Below are positions 1-8,440 of a stretch of 64,000 bases of DNA, piece after piece (positions within the stretch are counted from its first letter, which is position 1; each line of letters starts with the position of its first letter). A program made the translations under genes and the position numbers. A model generated the notes under the pieces. The model searched no databases. It saw nothing but the letters and a program-made list of their open reading frames with translations, and had not been told where the DNA came from. The stretch lies in contig NZ_UAQZ01000014.1 in assembly GCF_900446215.1 (NCBI RefSeq), forward strand, positions 372,001-436,000, in the 5' to 3' direction. Source of the DNA: Burkholderia cenocepacia (lineage in GTDB: Bacteria; Pseudomonadota; Gammaproteobacteria; Burkholderiales; Burkholderiaceae).

Positions 1-1011
1 CAGGCTGCCGAACAGTGCGGTCACGATGCCGATCGGCAGATCCTCCGGCGCCGCGAGCGTGCGCGCGGCGACATCGGCCCACACGAGCAGGATCGCGCCG
101 GCCAGCGCGGTGACCGGCAGCAGCCGGCCGTGCTCGGCCCCGACGACGCGACGGCACAGATGCGGCGTCACGAGCCCGACGAAGCCGATCGCGCCGCTCA
201 CCGCGACCATCGCGCCCGTCGCGAACGACGCGACGACGAACACCTCGCGCCGCATCCGCGCGCTCGGCACGCCGAGCGACGCGGCGGCGACATCGCCCGA
301 CATCAGCGCATTCAGTTCGCGTCGACGCGCATAGAGCGCGCCGCCGGCGAGCACCGCGCACACGGCCGGCACCGGCAGCAGATCCCAGCGCGCGAGCCCG
401 ACGCCGCCGAGCATCCAGAACAGCACCGACGACGCGGCGCGCTGGTCGCCGAGATACAGCAGCAGATTGCCGAACGCGGCCATCATGAACGACACCGACA
501 CGCCCGCGAGCAGCAGCCGGTCCGATTCGAGCCGGCCGCCGCGGTAAGCGAGCGCGACCACGCAGCCGGTCGCCGCGAGCGCACCCGCGAACGCGGCGAC
601 CGACAGCGTGAACGGGCCGAACGCCGCGCCGGCCACCACCGTGACCGCGATCGCGCCGAGCATCGCGCCCGCGCTCACGCCGAGCAGGTGCGGATCGGCC
701 AGGCGGTTCGCGGTCGCCGCCTGCAACGCGACGCCGACCGTCGCCAGCGTCGCGCCGACGAGCGCCGCCAGCAGCGCACGCGGCATCCGGATCAGCCATA
801 CGATGCTGTCGTCGCCCGATACCGCCGCGAATGCGTCGGCACCACCGAACGCCGACGCGGCGTGCGCGGCGACGATTCGTACGGCATCCGGCATCGCAAT
901 CGACGCCGGACCGAACGCGGCCGACACGACGATCGACACGCCCAGCAGCACGGCCAGCATCGGCAGCACCACGCGCATGCGGGGCCGCGCCACCTGCCCG
1001 CGCACGCTCAT
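1..1011 (-). CDS. FecCD-family ABC transporter permease (partial, C-terminus outside window)
   Basis: Inner-membrane permease of an iron-siderophore/cobalamin-type importer. I translated it from the ATG at 1011; the frame stays open to the left edge. The first residues are followed by a hydrophobic segment, and around residues 75-120 there is the family signature: an arginine-rich loop (WLIRMPRALLA), then GATLATVGVALQAATANRLADPHLLGVSAG, matching the BtuC/FecD loop that contacts the ATPase. The start overlaps the stop of the binding-protein gene as ATGA (1011-1008), so it is co-translated with it. The exact substrate is not readable; the operon also has a TonB receptor and its own ATPase. Confidence 0.85.
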   Translation of the reverse strand, partial: MSVRGQVARPRMRVVLPMLAVLLGVSIVVSAAFGPASIAMPDAVRIVAAHAASAFGGADAFAAVSGDDSIVWLIRMPRALLAALVGATLATVGVALQAATANRLADPHLLGVSAGAMLGAIAVTVVAGAAFGPFTLSVAAFAGALAATGCVVALAYRGGRLESDRLLLAGVSVSFMMAAFGNLLLYLGDQRAASSVLFWMLGGVGLARWDLLPVPAVCAVLAGGALYARRRELNALMSGDVAAASLGVPSARMRREVFVVASFATGAMVAVSGAIGFVGLVTPHLCRRVVGAEHGRLLPVTALAGAILLVWADVAARTLAAPEDLPIGIVTALFGSL

Positions 1012-1997
1012 CGTGCCGCGCCGGCGAATGCGGCCGGATACAGTGCGCGGGCGAGCGTCTCGACGGCCGCGACGTTCTCGGGGCCCGGCGTCGCCGCATC
1101 GTACGGAATCACGACGAAGCGCCGGTCGCGAATCGCGGCCACGCGCGCGAGCGCCGGCTGGCTCGACAGGAACTGCTGCTTCTGCGCGGCCGTGACCGCC
1201 GAATAGTCGACGATCACGATCACCTGCGGATCGCGCGCGACCACGCTTTCCCAACTCACCTGCGTCCAGCTGCGCGGCAGGTCGTCCATCACGTTGCGCG
1301 CGCCCGCCGCGGCGAGCAGCGCGGTCGGCATCGCGAGCCCGCCCGCCGTCATCGGCTTGTCGGTGCCGCTGTCGTACACGAACACGCGCAGCGGCGCCGG
1401 GCGCCCGATCGCGCGCGACACCGCCGCAAGCCGCGCGCGCATTCCGGCGACGACCTGCGCGGCGCGCGCATCGACGCCGAAGATACGGCCGAGATTGTTC
1501 AGGTCGCGGAACACGTCGTCGAACGACGCGGCCGACTGCTTCATCACGTGCGAACACGATTCGGTCAGTTCGTACGTGCGAATGCCGAACGGCGCGAGCG
1601 TCGCGGGCGTGACCGGCCCGCCGACGTGCATTCCGTAGTTCCAGCCCGCGAGATAGAAGTCGGCGCGCGCGGCGGCCAGCACTTCCAGCGACGGATACTG
1701 GCTCGCCAGTTCGGGCACGCCCCGCAACGCGTCACGCACGCGCGCGGTGCCCGTCTTCCAGCCGCCGATGCCCGTATAGCCGACGAGTCGATCCTTCAGG
1801 CCGAGCACGAGCATCATCTCGGTCAGGTTCACGTCGTTGCTCACCGCGCGCGTCGGCGCACGCTCGAACGTCACGTCGCGATCGCAACTGCGCACGGTCA
1901 CGGGATAGGCCCCCGCATGACCGGCCGCGCAGCCGAGCACGGCAGCGGCAACCAGCCGGCGGGAGATGGAGGACAAGGCAGCAAGCATGGCGGTCAT
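1008..1997 (-). CDS. Periplasmic substrate-binding protein of a FecCD-type ABC importer
   Basis: 329 residues, with a cleavable signal peptide (arginine pair, hydrophobic core, likely cleavage after AGHAGA near residue 29). The mature part has the type III cluster organisation of BtuF/FecB-like proteins: an N-terminal lobe (ERAPTRAVSNDVNLTEMML), a long backbone helix, and a C-terminal lobe (SSQPALARVAAIRDRRFVVI). It would deliver a metal chelate or corrinoid from the receptor to the permease. The start overlaps the ATPase stop (ATGA, 1997-1994) and the stop overlaps the permease start. No lipobox is seen. Ligand unknown. Confidence 0.85.
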   Translation of the reverse strand: MTAMLAALSSISRRLVAAAVLGCAAGHAGAYPVTVRSCDRDVTFERAPTRAVSNDVNLTEMMLVLGLKDRLVGYTGIGGWKTGTARVRDALRGVPELASQYPSLEVLAAARADFYLAGWNYGMHVGGPVTPATLAPFGIRTYELTESCSHVMKQSAASFDDVFRDLNNLGRIFGVDARAAQVVAGMRARLAAVSRAIGRPAPLRVFVYDSGTDKPMTAGGLAMPTALLAAAGARNVMDDLPRSWTQVSWESVVARDPQVIVIVDYSAVTAAQKQQFLSSQPALARVAAIRDRRFVVIPYDAATPGPENVAAVETLARALYPAAFAGAAR

Positions 1998-2779
1998 TCC
2001 GGATGAAGCGGCGTGATGCGCGGCCGGCCCGTGACGGGGTGGCGATCGACGAGCGCGGCGACGCCGAACACGTCGCGCAGCAGCGCTTCGGTCAGCACGT
2101 CGTCCGGCGCGCCGGACGCGACGACGCGGCCATGCGCGAGCACATGGAGCCGGTCGCAGTACGCGGCCGCGAGATTGAGGTCATGAATCGTCGCGAGCGT
2201 CGCGATGCCGAGGCGGCGCACGCGCGCGAGCAGTTCGAGCTGATGACGCAGGTCGAGATGGTTGGTCGGTTCGTCGAGCAACAGCAGTTCGGGCTGCTGC
2301 GCGAGCGCGCGGGCCAGCAGCGCGCGCTGCTTCTCGCCGCCCGACAGCGACGCGAAACGTTGCGCGCGACGCTCGACGAGACCGACATCGTGCAGCGCGG
2401 CGTCGACGATCCGGCGATCGTCGGCCGACTCCGCATCGAACGGCCGCTTGTGCGGCGTGCGGCCCATGCCGACCAGTTCGTCGACCGTCAGCCCGAAATC
2501 GTCCGGCGTTTCCTGCTGCAGCACCGCGATGCGCTGCGCGACCGCACGCGGCCGCATGCGCCACACGTCCTGCGTGTCGAGCGCGACGCGGCCGGCGTCG
2601 GGCCGCGCGTAGCGGAACACGCAGCGCAGCAGGCTCGTCTTGCCGCTGCCGTTCGGGCCGACCAGCCCGACGAACTCGCCGTCGGCGACCGTCAGCGTCA
2701 CCGCATCGAGGACGTCGGGCGCGCCGCCGGGCGACCAGCGCACGCGTTCGATGTCGAGCATGTGGGTCATGGAGCGCAT
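1994..2779 (-). CDS. ABC importer ATP-binding protein (FecE/BtuD type)
   Basis: About 261 residues. It shows Walker A (GPNGSGKTS), the Q-loop (AVLQQET), the signature LSGGEKQRALLARAL, Walker B (LLLLDEPTNHLD) and the switch histidine (ATIHDLN). This is the usual length and order for iron-chelate/B12 importer ATPases. The start is uncertain: ATGs at 2779, 2770 and 2761 are all in frame and none has a strong Shine-Dalgarno; I took the first one after the receptor stop. It lies 11 bases from the receptor gene and overlaps the binding-protein gene, so receptor, ATPase, binding protein and permease form one minus-strand operon. Confidence 0.88.
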   Translation of the reverse strand: MRSMTHMLDIERVRWSPGGAPDVLDAVTLTVADGEFVGLVGPNGSGKTSLLRCVFRYARPDAGRVALDTQDVWRMRPRAVAQRIAVLQQETPDDFGLTVDELVGMGRTPHKRPFDAESADDRRIVDAALHDVGLVERRAQRFASLSGGEKQRALLARALAQQPELLLLDEPTNHLDLRHQLELLARVRRLGIATLATIHDLNLAAAYCDRLHVLAHGRVVASGAPDDVLTEALLRDVFGVAALVDRHPVTGRPRITPLHPE

Positions 2780-2790
2780 GTCGTGCCGCT

Positions 2791-5001
2791 TCAGAAGCGC
2801 ATCGTCGCGACGAGCTCCGCCGAGCGCGACGGGCCGAGCAGCCATTGCTCGCCGCCGTTCGACGTCGTCACCGCGTACGTGCGGTTCGCGAGATTGCGCA
2901 GATACAGCGCGAGTTCGGTGCGCGACGTCGGCTGCCAGCGCAGCGACGCATCGAACACCGTATACGACGGCACCTGCACGCGATTCGCGTCGTCGCCGTA
3001 GGTCGCGCCGACGTAACGCACGCCCGCGTTCGCTTGCCAGCGCTCGGCGAACGCCCAGCCGACCCACAGGTTCGCGGTCTGCTGCGGCACGCCGGACGGC
3101 ACGTTGCCGGCCCGCGACACCGTCGCGCCGCCGACCGTCTGGTTGAATGCGTCGTAGCGCGCACGCAGCAGCGCGACGTTCGCATCGATCGTCCAGCCGT
3201 GCGGCAGCCGCGCGCCGCCGGTCAGCTCGACGCCGCGCGACGACTGCCGGCCGACCTGCTGGCGCAGCGCCGGATTGAACGGGTCGGTGCTGAGCAGGTT
3301 GCGCTTCGTGATGTCGTACACCGCGACCGTCCAGTACGCGCGACCGTCGAGCAGCGTCTGCTTGAGCCCGGCTTCCCACTGTGCGCCGGTCGCAAGCCGG
3401 TCGTTCATCTGCGACGCGGACAGCGTCACGAGCGAGCCGACGCCCTCCGCGCCCGTCGTGTACTGCGCATACGCGCTGAACATCGGCGCGATGTCGAACA
3501 CGAAACCGGTGCGCCAGCCGATGTTCGCGAACCGCTTGTCGAAGCCCGCGCCGGTCGCCGCCTGCTCGCGGCTGAACGCGATGTGGTCGTAGCGCAGGCC
3601 GCTCACCCACGCGAGCCGCGGCAGCACCTCGAGCCGGTTCTCCGCGAATACCGCGGCCTGCCGCGCGCGCGTGCTGAACTGCGGCACGGTCGGGTCGGGG
3701 CTCGTGAAGACGCCGGGATCGAAGCCGTGCACGGGTACCGTCGTTTCGCCGCCGTACGGCGAATTGTTGGTACCGCTGAACGTGGTCTGGCTGAATTCCG
3801 TGCCGACGACGAAACGGTTCGCCCGGCCGAACAGCATCCCGTCGAAGCGTGCGCTGAGCCGGTCGCCGATCTGCCGCTGGTGGTGACCGATGTCGAGATA
3901 GTCGCCGCGCGTGACGCGCGCGGTCGCCGAGTCGAGCACGTAGGATTCGGCGTTGCGCCAGTGGCGGTTGGACGTCAGATAGTAAAGCTGGTTGTCGATC
4001 GTCACGCCGGCCGTGGGCCGGTAGCTGGCCGACAGGCGCGTCCATTGGTCGTAGTAGGAAATCGTCGCGTCGCCGACCGTGTAGTTCAGCTTGCGCAGCG
4101 ACGGATCGAGCACGCCGTTCGGCGCGGGCACGCCATAGTACGTCGCCGGCATCTGGCGCCCGTAGTCGTAGTCGAGCGTCAGCGTGAGCCGCGGGCTCAC
4201 GTCGAATGTCAGCGCGCCGCCGATCGCCGTCGTATGCGTATCGGCCCGCTCGGCGAGACCGTTCGCGCGCGCATCGCTCGCGTAAAAGCGGTACGACAGC
4301 CGCGGGCCGAGCGCGCCCGTCGTATCGAACGCGAAGCGCTTCGCGCCGTCCGGACCGACGCCGACCTGCAGCGTCGTCTCGCGCGTGCGCTGCGGCCGCT
4401 TCGGCACCACGTTCACGCCCCCGCCGATCGCCCCTTCGCCGTACAGCACCGATGCCGGGCCGCGCAGCACCTCGATGCGCGCGACCGACCACGTGTCGAA
4501 CGGAAACGTGATCGTGCCGGCCGCCGGCATCAGCCGCACGCCGTCGAGCAACGTCATCACCGACTCCTGTCCGCTGAAGCCGCGCACGCTCAGCGCGGTG
4601 CCGCCGGTGCCCGGCGCGATTGCGCTCGCAAAGCCGGCCGTGCGCGTGACCGCGTCGAGCACCGTGCGATCGCCGCGCGCCTCGATCGTATCGGCCGTGA
4701 CGGTTTCGACGCTCGCGGGCGTGTCGAGGCTCGCGAGCCCGAGCCGCGAGCCCGTTTCGAGCGGTTGCGTCAGCGGGTCGGCCGACGCGGACGATGCGGT
4801 GACGTTGATCGCCGGCAGCGCGTGCCGGTCGTCCGGTGCCGAGGCGGCGGCGTCGGCGGCCAGCGCGCCGGTGGTGGCCATCGCGCAGCCCAGCAAGGTC
4901 GTGCAACTGCGTGCCGCGCGTGCGCGCCAGGCGCCCGTGTTCCGGCGCGGCGCGGCATGGCGCCGCTCCCCGCGCGCCGGGGTATGTCCGGTTCTCGTCA
5001 C
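2791..5001 (-). CDS. TonB-dependent outer-membrane receptor
   Basis: Outer-membrane gated channel for a metal chelate. A signal peptide ends near GALAAD; a plug domain follows (ASVETVTADTIEARGD ... VRGFSGQESVMTLLDGVRL, then RGPASVLYGEGAIGGGVNVV), then about 500 residues of beta-strands ending in the aromatic residue F, as expected for a barrel. There is no N-terminal signalling (STN) domain, so control by an anti-sigma factor is unlikely. An in-frame TTG exists at 5085, but I prefer the GTG at 5001 because it places the signal peptide nearer the N-terminus; neither has a clear ribosome-binding site. Linked to a complete ABC importer. Ferric siderophore, copper or cobalamin ligand cannot be decided. 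Confidence 0.85.
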   Translation of the reverse strand: MTRTGHTPARGERRHAAPRRNTGAWRARAARSCTTLLGCAMATTGALAADAAASAPDDRHALPAINVTASSASADPLTQPLETGSRLGLASLDTPASVETVTADTIEARGDRTVLDAVTRTAGFASAIAPGTGGTALSVRGFSGQESVMTLLDGVRLMPAAGTITFPFDTWSVARIEVLRGPASVLYGEGAIGGGVNVVPKRPQRTRETTLQVGVGPDGAKRFAFDTTGALGPRLSYRFYASDARANGLAERADTHTTAIGGALTFDVSPRLTLTLDYDYGRQMPATYYGVPAPNGVLDPSLRKLNYTVGDATISYYDQWTRLSASYRPTAGVTIDNQLYYLTSNRHWRNAESYVLDSATARVTRGDYLDIGHHQRQIGDRLSARFDGMLFGRANRFVVGTEFSQTTFSGTNNSPYGGETTVPVHGFDPGVFTSPDPTVPQFSTRARQAAVFAENRLEVLPRLAWVSGLRYDHIAFSREQAATGAGFDKRFANIGWRTGFVFDIAPMFSAYAQYTTGAEGVGSLVTLSASQMNDRLATGAQWEAGLKQTLLDGRAYWTVAVYDITKRNLLSTDPFNPALRQQVGRQSSRGVELTGGARLPHGWTIDANVALLRARYDAFNQTVGGATVSRAGNVPSGVPQQTANLWVGWAFAERWQANAGVRYVGATYGDDANRVQVPSYTVFDASLRWQPTSRTELALYLRNLANRTYAVTTSNGGEQWLLGPSRSAELVATMRF

Positions 5002-5074
5002 GTCGTATCGATCTTCGTTGGTGTCGTCGCACGCGGCCGGCCCGGCAACCCGGCCGGCCGGCGACGAAAACGTC

Positions 5075-5095
5075 AGATGATACAATATATCAACT
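5075..5095. promoter_or_regulatory. Imperfect palindrome, candidate operator upstream of the uptake operon
   Basis: An AT-rich inverted repeat in a GC-rich stretch. The core TGATA-CAATA-TATCA (5078-5092) pairs in 6 of 7 positions, and the outer AG/CT bases also pair. It lies in the only gap upstream of the receptor and is the natural place for a metal-responsive repressor. It is not a good match to the classic Fur 19-mer. The regulator is not identified. Confidence 0.4.
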
Positions 5096-5139
5096 TGATC
5101 CGTCAGGGTTTCGACAGCCTGGGTTCCCGCCCCGCGCGT

Positions 5140-6048
5140 CTACAGCGGGAAACTGAACTGCACCCACAGCTTGTCGCCCTGCGGCCGGTTGCGCACCGCG
5201 AACTCGTGCTGGTACTTCACGACCACGCCCGACGCCGGCCCCCACATGACGCGCAGTTGCGGACCGATCGCGACCGTTTGCCCGCGAAAGCCGTCCGCGC
5301 CGACCTTCACGCCGTCCTGCGTATCGTCCGTGAACTGCTTCAGGAACGTGCCCTGCACGCCGACCTGCACGCGCCGGTCGAGCGAATAGCCGATCAGGTA
5401 GTCGAGCACGGCGAGCGCGCCCGAGTGATAGCGCGTCGCGTGGTTCGGCGAATTCAGCTCCAGCAGCGTGGTCGTCGAAATCTCCCAGTCGCGGCCCGGA
5501 AACCACGTCGTGCTGAGATACGGCAGGAACGCATAGGTGTTCAGCCCCGGGTTCGCGATCCGGTTCACCGCATACGCGCCGGTCGGCACCGCGAACGACG
5601 GCGAGAAGAAGGCGAAGAACGTCTGCGACGCATTCGCGTAGTCGATCATGAACGGCTCGAGGATCACGTCGCCCAGCGACGTGCGGTTGCCGGTGCCGCC
5701 CGGCGTCGACAGATGCAGGCGCACGATCGGCACGATCGCGCTGCTCGACAACGAGAACGGCCCGAGCGTCGCGCCCCAGGTGTGGACGACCCGCGGCGTC
5801 TCGGCGACCACGCTCAGGTGAAATCCCGGCACCGCGCCGCCGCCGTCCGGTCCGGCAAAGCGGTTCGCCGTGTAGTAAAGCGAATAGTTGAAGTACTGCG
5901 TGTGGCCGGGCGGCGGCAGCAGACCGTTCAGCACCGTGTTGACGCCGAACGGATAGCTGATCTGCCCGCTCTCGGCAGCCGACGCCGGAACGTGCACGGC
6001 TCCCGCGATCAGGAGTGCCAACGGCACCCTTCGCAATGCGTATTTCAT
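5140..6048 (-). CDS. MetA-pathway phenol-degradation-type outer-membrane transporter
   Basis: 302 residues. The start ATG at 6048 is set by a good ribosome-binding site (GGAGAC) and a clean signal peptide (MKYALRRVPLALLIAGAVHVPASA). The mature part is a run of amphipathic beta-strands (FHLSVVAETPRVVHTW, SLGDVILEPFMIDY, FFAFFSPSFAVPTGAY, TTTLLELNS) ending in FSFPL, typical of the SphX/Phenol_MetA_deg outer-membrane family found beside aromatic catabolic operons. It probably admits an aromatic substrate for the hydroxyquinol operon next door. It shares a GGAGAAC half-site with that operon's promoter region, suggesting control by the adjacent LysR protein. Confidence 0.8.
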   Translation of the reverse strand: MKYALRRVPLALLIAGAVHVPASAAESGQISYPFGVNTVLNGLLPPPGHTQYFNYSLYYTANRFAGPDGGGAVPGFHLSVVAETPRVVHTWGATLGPFSLSSSAIVPIVRLHLSTPGGTGNRTSLGDVILEPFMIDYANASQTFFAFFSPSFAVPTGAYAVNRIANPGLNTYAFLPYLSTTWFPGRDWEISTTTLLELNSPNHATRYHSGALAVLDYLIGYSLDRRVQVGVQGTFLKQFTDDTQDGVKVGADGFRGQTVAIGPQLRVMWGPASGVVVKYQHEFAVRNRPQGDKLWVQFSFPL

Positions 6049-6152
6049 GTCGTCTCCAGACCGATTGTTATCGTGTAATCGCGAGCCGGACACCGCCGGC
6101 CCGGGGAGACGCAATGTAAAACGCACGACAGCGGCGAAAAAGACGACGATCG

Positions 6153-6180
6153 GGAGAACAGTTCTCCGTCACACGGAGAA
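6153..6180. promoter_or_regulatory. Overlapping palindromes upstream of the transporter
   Basis: A perfect 15-bp palindrome GGAGAAC-A-GTTCTCC (6153-6167) overlaps a second inverted repeat, TTCTCCGT-CAC-ACGGAGAA (6162-6180). It lies between the LysR stop and the transporter start. It could be an operator for the transporter promoter or a terminator-like hairpin for the LysR gene; no T-tract follows on either strand, which favours an operator. Confidence 0.4.
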
Positions 6181-6209
6181 ATGCGCGACGGCGCGGCGCC
6201 CGCGGGTAC

Positions 6210-7133
6210 TCAGCGGCCGACTTCCTTCCATTTGCGCGCGAGTCCGAGTCGTTCGAAACGCTCGATCAGGAACTCGGTGAAGACGCGGATCTTCGCCGGC
6301 TGGTGTCGGCGGCTCTGGTACGCGATGTTGACGGTGAGCGCGGGCAGTTGCCAGTCGGTCAGCACCGGCACCAGCTTCCCGGCGACGATATCGTCGTGAA
6401 TGATGTAAAGCGGCTGGATCAGGATGCCGAGCCCGGCGAGCGCCGCCGCGCGGATCACCTGCCCTTCGTTCGCATCGAGCACGCTCTTGATCGTGACCGA
6501 CTGCTTCTTCGCACCATGGCGGAAATGCAGCACGTATGGATCGTTCGCGAGGTTGTAGACGAGCAGCCGGTGATCGCCCAGCGCATCGGGCGTCGCCGGC
6601 GCGCCGTGCTTCGCCAGATACCCGGGCGACGCGGCCAGCACGCGCCGTGTCTCGGCGAGCTTGCGCACGGTGATGCCCGAATCCGCTTCGTGTTCGCGCG
6701 TGCGGATCGCCACGTCGATGCCGGCCTCGATGAAATCCGGGTAACGGTTCGCCGCGACGATCTGCACGTTCAGGTTCGGGTAGCGCCGGTGAAATTCGGG
6801 CAGCGCGGGCGCGATGTAGATCGACGCGAACGACACCGACGCGGTCACGCGCAGCGTACCGGCCGGAATGACGCTCGCTTCGTTGACGGCCGCGTCCGCT
6901 TCCGACAGCTCGTTGAGGATCGCGACACAACGCCGGTGGTACTCGTGCCCGGCGTCGGTCAGCCACAGCCGGCGCGTGGTCCGCTCGACGAGCCGCGCGC
7001 CCAGCCGCTCTTCCAGCGCGTTCAGGCAGCGGCTCGCCGCCGCGCTCGACATGCCGAGCCGCTCGGCAGCCTTCGACAGGCTGCCGAGCTCCGCCACCTG
7101 TACGAAAAACTCGATCTGCGTCCACTTGTCCAT
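6210..7133 (-). CDS. LysR-family transcriptional regulator
   Basis: 307 residues. The N-terminal winged helix-turn-helix (WTQIEFFVQVAELGSLSKAA, then SSAAASRCLNALEERLG) is followed by a co-inducer-binding domain of the usual length. The ATG at 7133 is preferred because it begins the HTH directly and has GGAAG upstream; the open frame extends 16 codons further. It is divergent from the hydroxyquinol dioxygenase operon with 119 bp between, the standard layout for a LysR activator of an aromatic operon. The probable inducer is the pathway substrate or an intermediate such as hydroxyquinol or maleylacetate; that is inference. Confidence 0.9.
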   Translation of the reverse strand: MDKWTQIEFFVQVAELGSLSKAAERLGMSSAAASRCLNALEERLGARLVERTTRRLWLTDAGHEYHRRCVAILNELSEADAAVNEASVIPAGTLRVTASVSFASIYIAPALPEFHRRYPNLNVQIVAANRYPDFIEAGIDVAIRTREHEADSGITVRKLAETRRVLAASPGYLAKHGAPATPDALGDHRLLVYNLANDPYVLHFRHGAKKQSVTIKSVLDANEGQVIRAAALAGLGILIQPLYIIHDDIVAGKLVPVLTDWQLPALTVNIAYQSRRHQPAKIRVFTEFLIERFERLGLARKWKEVGR

Positions 7134-7155
7134 GCGTTCGATTCTTCCACCTGGC

Positions 7156-7205
7156 GGAGAACAAAACTCCTCCAAACCCACTTTTTTACGATTCGGGGAG
7201 GAATT
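7156..7205. promoter_or_regulatory. Candidate LysR-binding region between divergent genes
   Basis: The 119-bp gap holds GGAGAAC (7156-7162), the same half-site found as a palindrome upstream of the transporter, and an inverted repeat AACTCCTCC (7165-7173) / GGAGGAATT (7197-7205) that pairs in 8 of 9 positions. The spacing suits a LysR tetramer acting on the dioxygenase promoter. No footprint data; recognised by pattern only. Confidence 0.35.
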
Positions 7206-7252
7206 AATGTTACGTCAACGCGCCATCGAACGACATCAGGAGACAAACCCCA

Positions 7253-8134
7253 ATGCGCAATCTCAACGAAGACACCATCACGCAGGCCGTGATCGCGTCG
7301 CTCTCCGGCTGTCGCGACGAGCGGCTGCGCACGGTGATGACGAGCCTCGTCCAGCACCTGCATTCGTTCGCCCGCGAAACGAAGCTCACCGAGGCCGAGT
7401 GGCAGGCCGCGATCGGCTTCCTGACGGCCGTCGGCCGCATCACCGACGACAAGCGCCAGGAGTTCATCCTGTTGTCCGACGTGCTCGGGCTGTCGACGCT
7501 CGTGACCGCGCAGAACCATGCAAAGCCGGCCGGCTGCACGGAGGCGACCGTGTTCGGGCCGTTCTACGTCGACGGCAGCCCCGAATTCGGGATGTTCGAC
7601 GACATCGCGAACGGCGCATGCGGCGAGCCGTGCTTCGTGTCGGGCCAGGTACGCGGCATCGACGGCACGCCGGTCGCGCATGCGTCGCTGGAAGTGTGGC
7701 AAGCCGACGAGGACGGCCACTACGACGTGCAGTTGCCTGGCGACGACGGGTCGGTCACGCATCGCGCGCGCGGCCGGCTGCGCAGCGGCGCCGACGGCCG
7801 CTATGCGTTCCGCTCGATCCTCGCCGAGCCGTATCCGATTCCGCACGACGGCCCCGTCGGCGCGATGCTCGATGCGCTCGGCCGCCATCCGTGGCGCCCC
7901 GCCCACCTGCATTTCATGATCGAAGCGCGCGGCTACGAAACGCTGATCACGCACGTGTTCCGCGACGGCGACCGCTATCTCGACTCCGATGCGGTGTTCG
8001 GCGTGCGTTCGACGCTGGTCGCCGACTGGGTCCGGCATGCGCCCGGCATCGCGCCCGACGGCTCGCGCATGGACACGCCGTTCTACACGCTCGACTACGA
8101 CTTCGTGCTCAATCGCGCGGAGCGTGCCGCATGA
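7253..8134 (+). CDS. Hydroxyquinol 1,2-dioxygenase (intradiol)
   Basis: 293 residues. Cleaves 1,2,4-trihydroxybenzene between its adjacent hydroxyls to give maleylacetate. The N-terminal helical dimerisation domain is followed by an intradiol core with the four non-haem Fe(III) ligands visible: Tyr157 (DEDGHYDVQ), Tyr194 (EPYPIPHDG), His218 and His220 (RPAHLHF). Length and the immediate company of maleylacetate reductase argue for hydroxyquinol rather than catechol as substrate. Ribosome-binding site AGGAGA precedes the ATG. Stop overlaps the next start (ATGA), so the genes are co-translated. A chlorocatechol or catechol dioxygenase is the alternative. Confidence 0.9.
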   Translation: MRNLNEDTITQAVIASLSGCRDERLRTVMTSLVQHLHSFARETKLTEAEWQAAIGFLTAVGRITDDKRQEFILLSDVLGLSTLVTAQNHAKPAGCTEATVFGPFYVDGSPEFGMFDDIANGACGEPCFVSGQVRGIDGTPVAHASLEVWQADEDGHYDVQLPGDDGSVTHRARGRLRSGADGRYAFRSILAEPYPIPHDGPVGAMLDALGRHPWRPAHLHFMIEARGYETLITHVFRDGDRYLDSDAVFGVRSTLVADWVRHAPGIAPDGSRMDTPFYTLDYDFVLNRAERAA

Positions 8135-8433
8135 TCCGGCACGTCGTGATGTGGAAGGTTGCCGGCGCAACCGACCACGAACGCAGCGTCGCGCGCACCA
8201 CCGTGAAGACGGCCTTCGAAAGCTTGCGCGGCCGGATTCCGGGCATGACGCACCTCGAGATCGGCGCGGATTTCAGCGCGGCCGATTACGCATGCGACCT
8301 GATCCTCGTCGCCGAATTCGAGTCGCGCGAAGCGCTCGACGGCTATGCGACGCATCCCGAACACGCCCGCGTGCGCGACGCGCTGACCGGACTGCGCATC
8401 GCGCGCCACCAGGTCGACTACGCAACGGAGTAA
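8131..8433 (+). CDS. Dabb (stress-responsive alpha/beta barrel) domain protein
   Basis: 100 residues starting MIRHVVMWKV, the typical Dabb opening, with the second hallmark AEFESREALDGYATHPEHARVRD. Dabb proteins form small dimeric ferredoxin-like barrels; some are polyketide cyclases or aromatic-binding enzymes, most are uncharacterised. It starts inside the dioxygenase stop (ATGA) and lies 7 bp before the reductase gene, so it belongs to the catabolic operon. Role in the pathway, for example handling a reactive ring or keto intermediate, is unknown. Confidence 0.85.
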   Translation: MIRHVVMWKVAGATDHERSVARTTVKTAFESLRGRIPGMTHLEIGADFSAADYACDLILVAEFESREALDGYATHPEHARVRDALTGLRIARHQVDYATE

Positions 8434-8440
8434 CGAGCAC

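Noticed and set aside
5001..5139. Cobalamin riboswitch upstream of the receptor
   Set aside because: The non-coding gap is too short and no B12-box-like segment is visible.
2845..6078. A very long plus-strand open frame opposite the TonB receptor
   Set aside because: Arginine-rich, low-complexity translation and antisense to clear genes; a GC-rich shadow frame.
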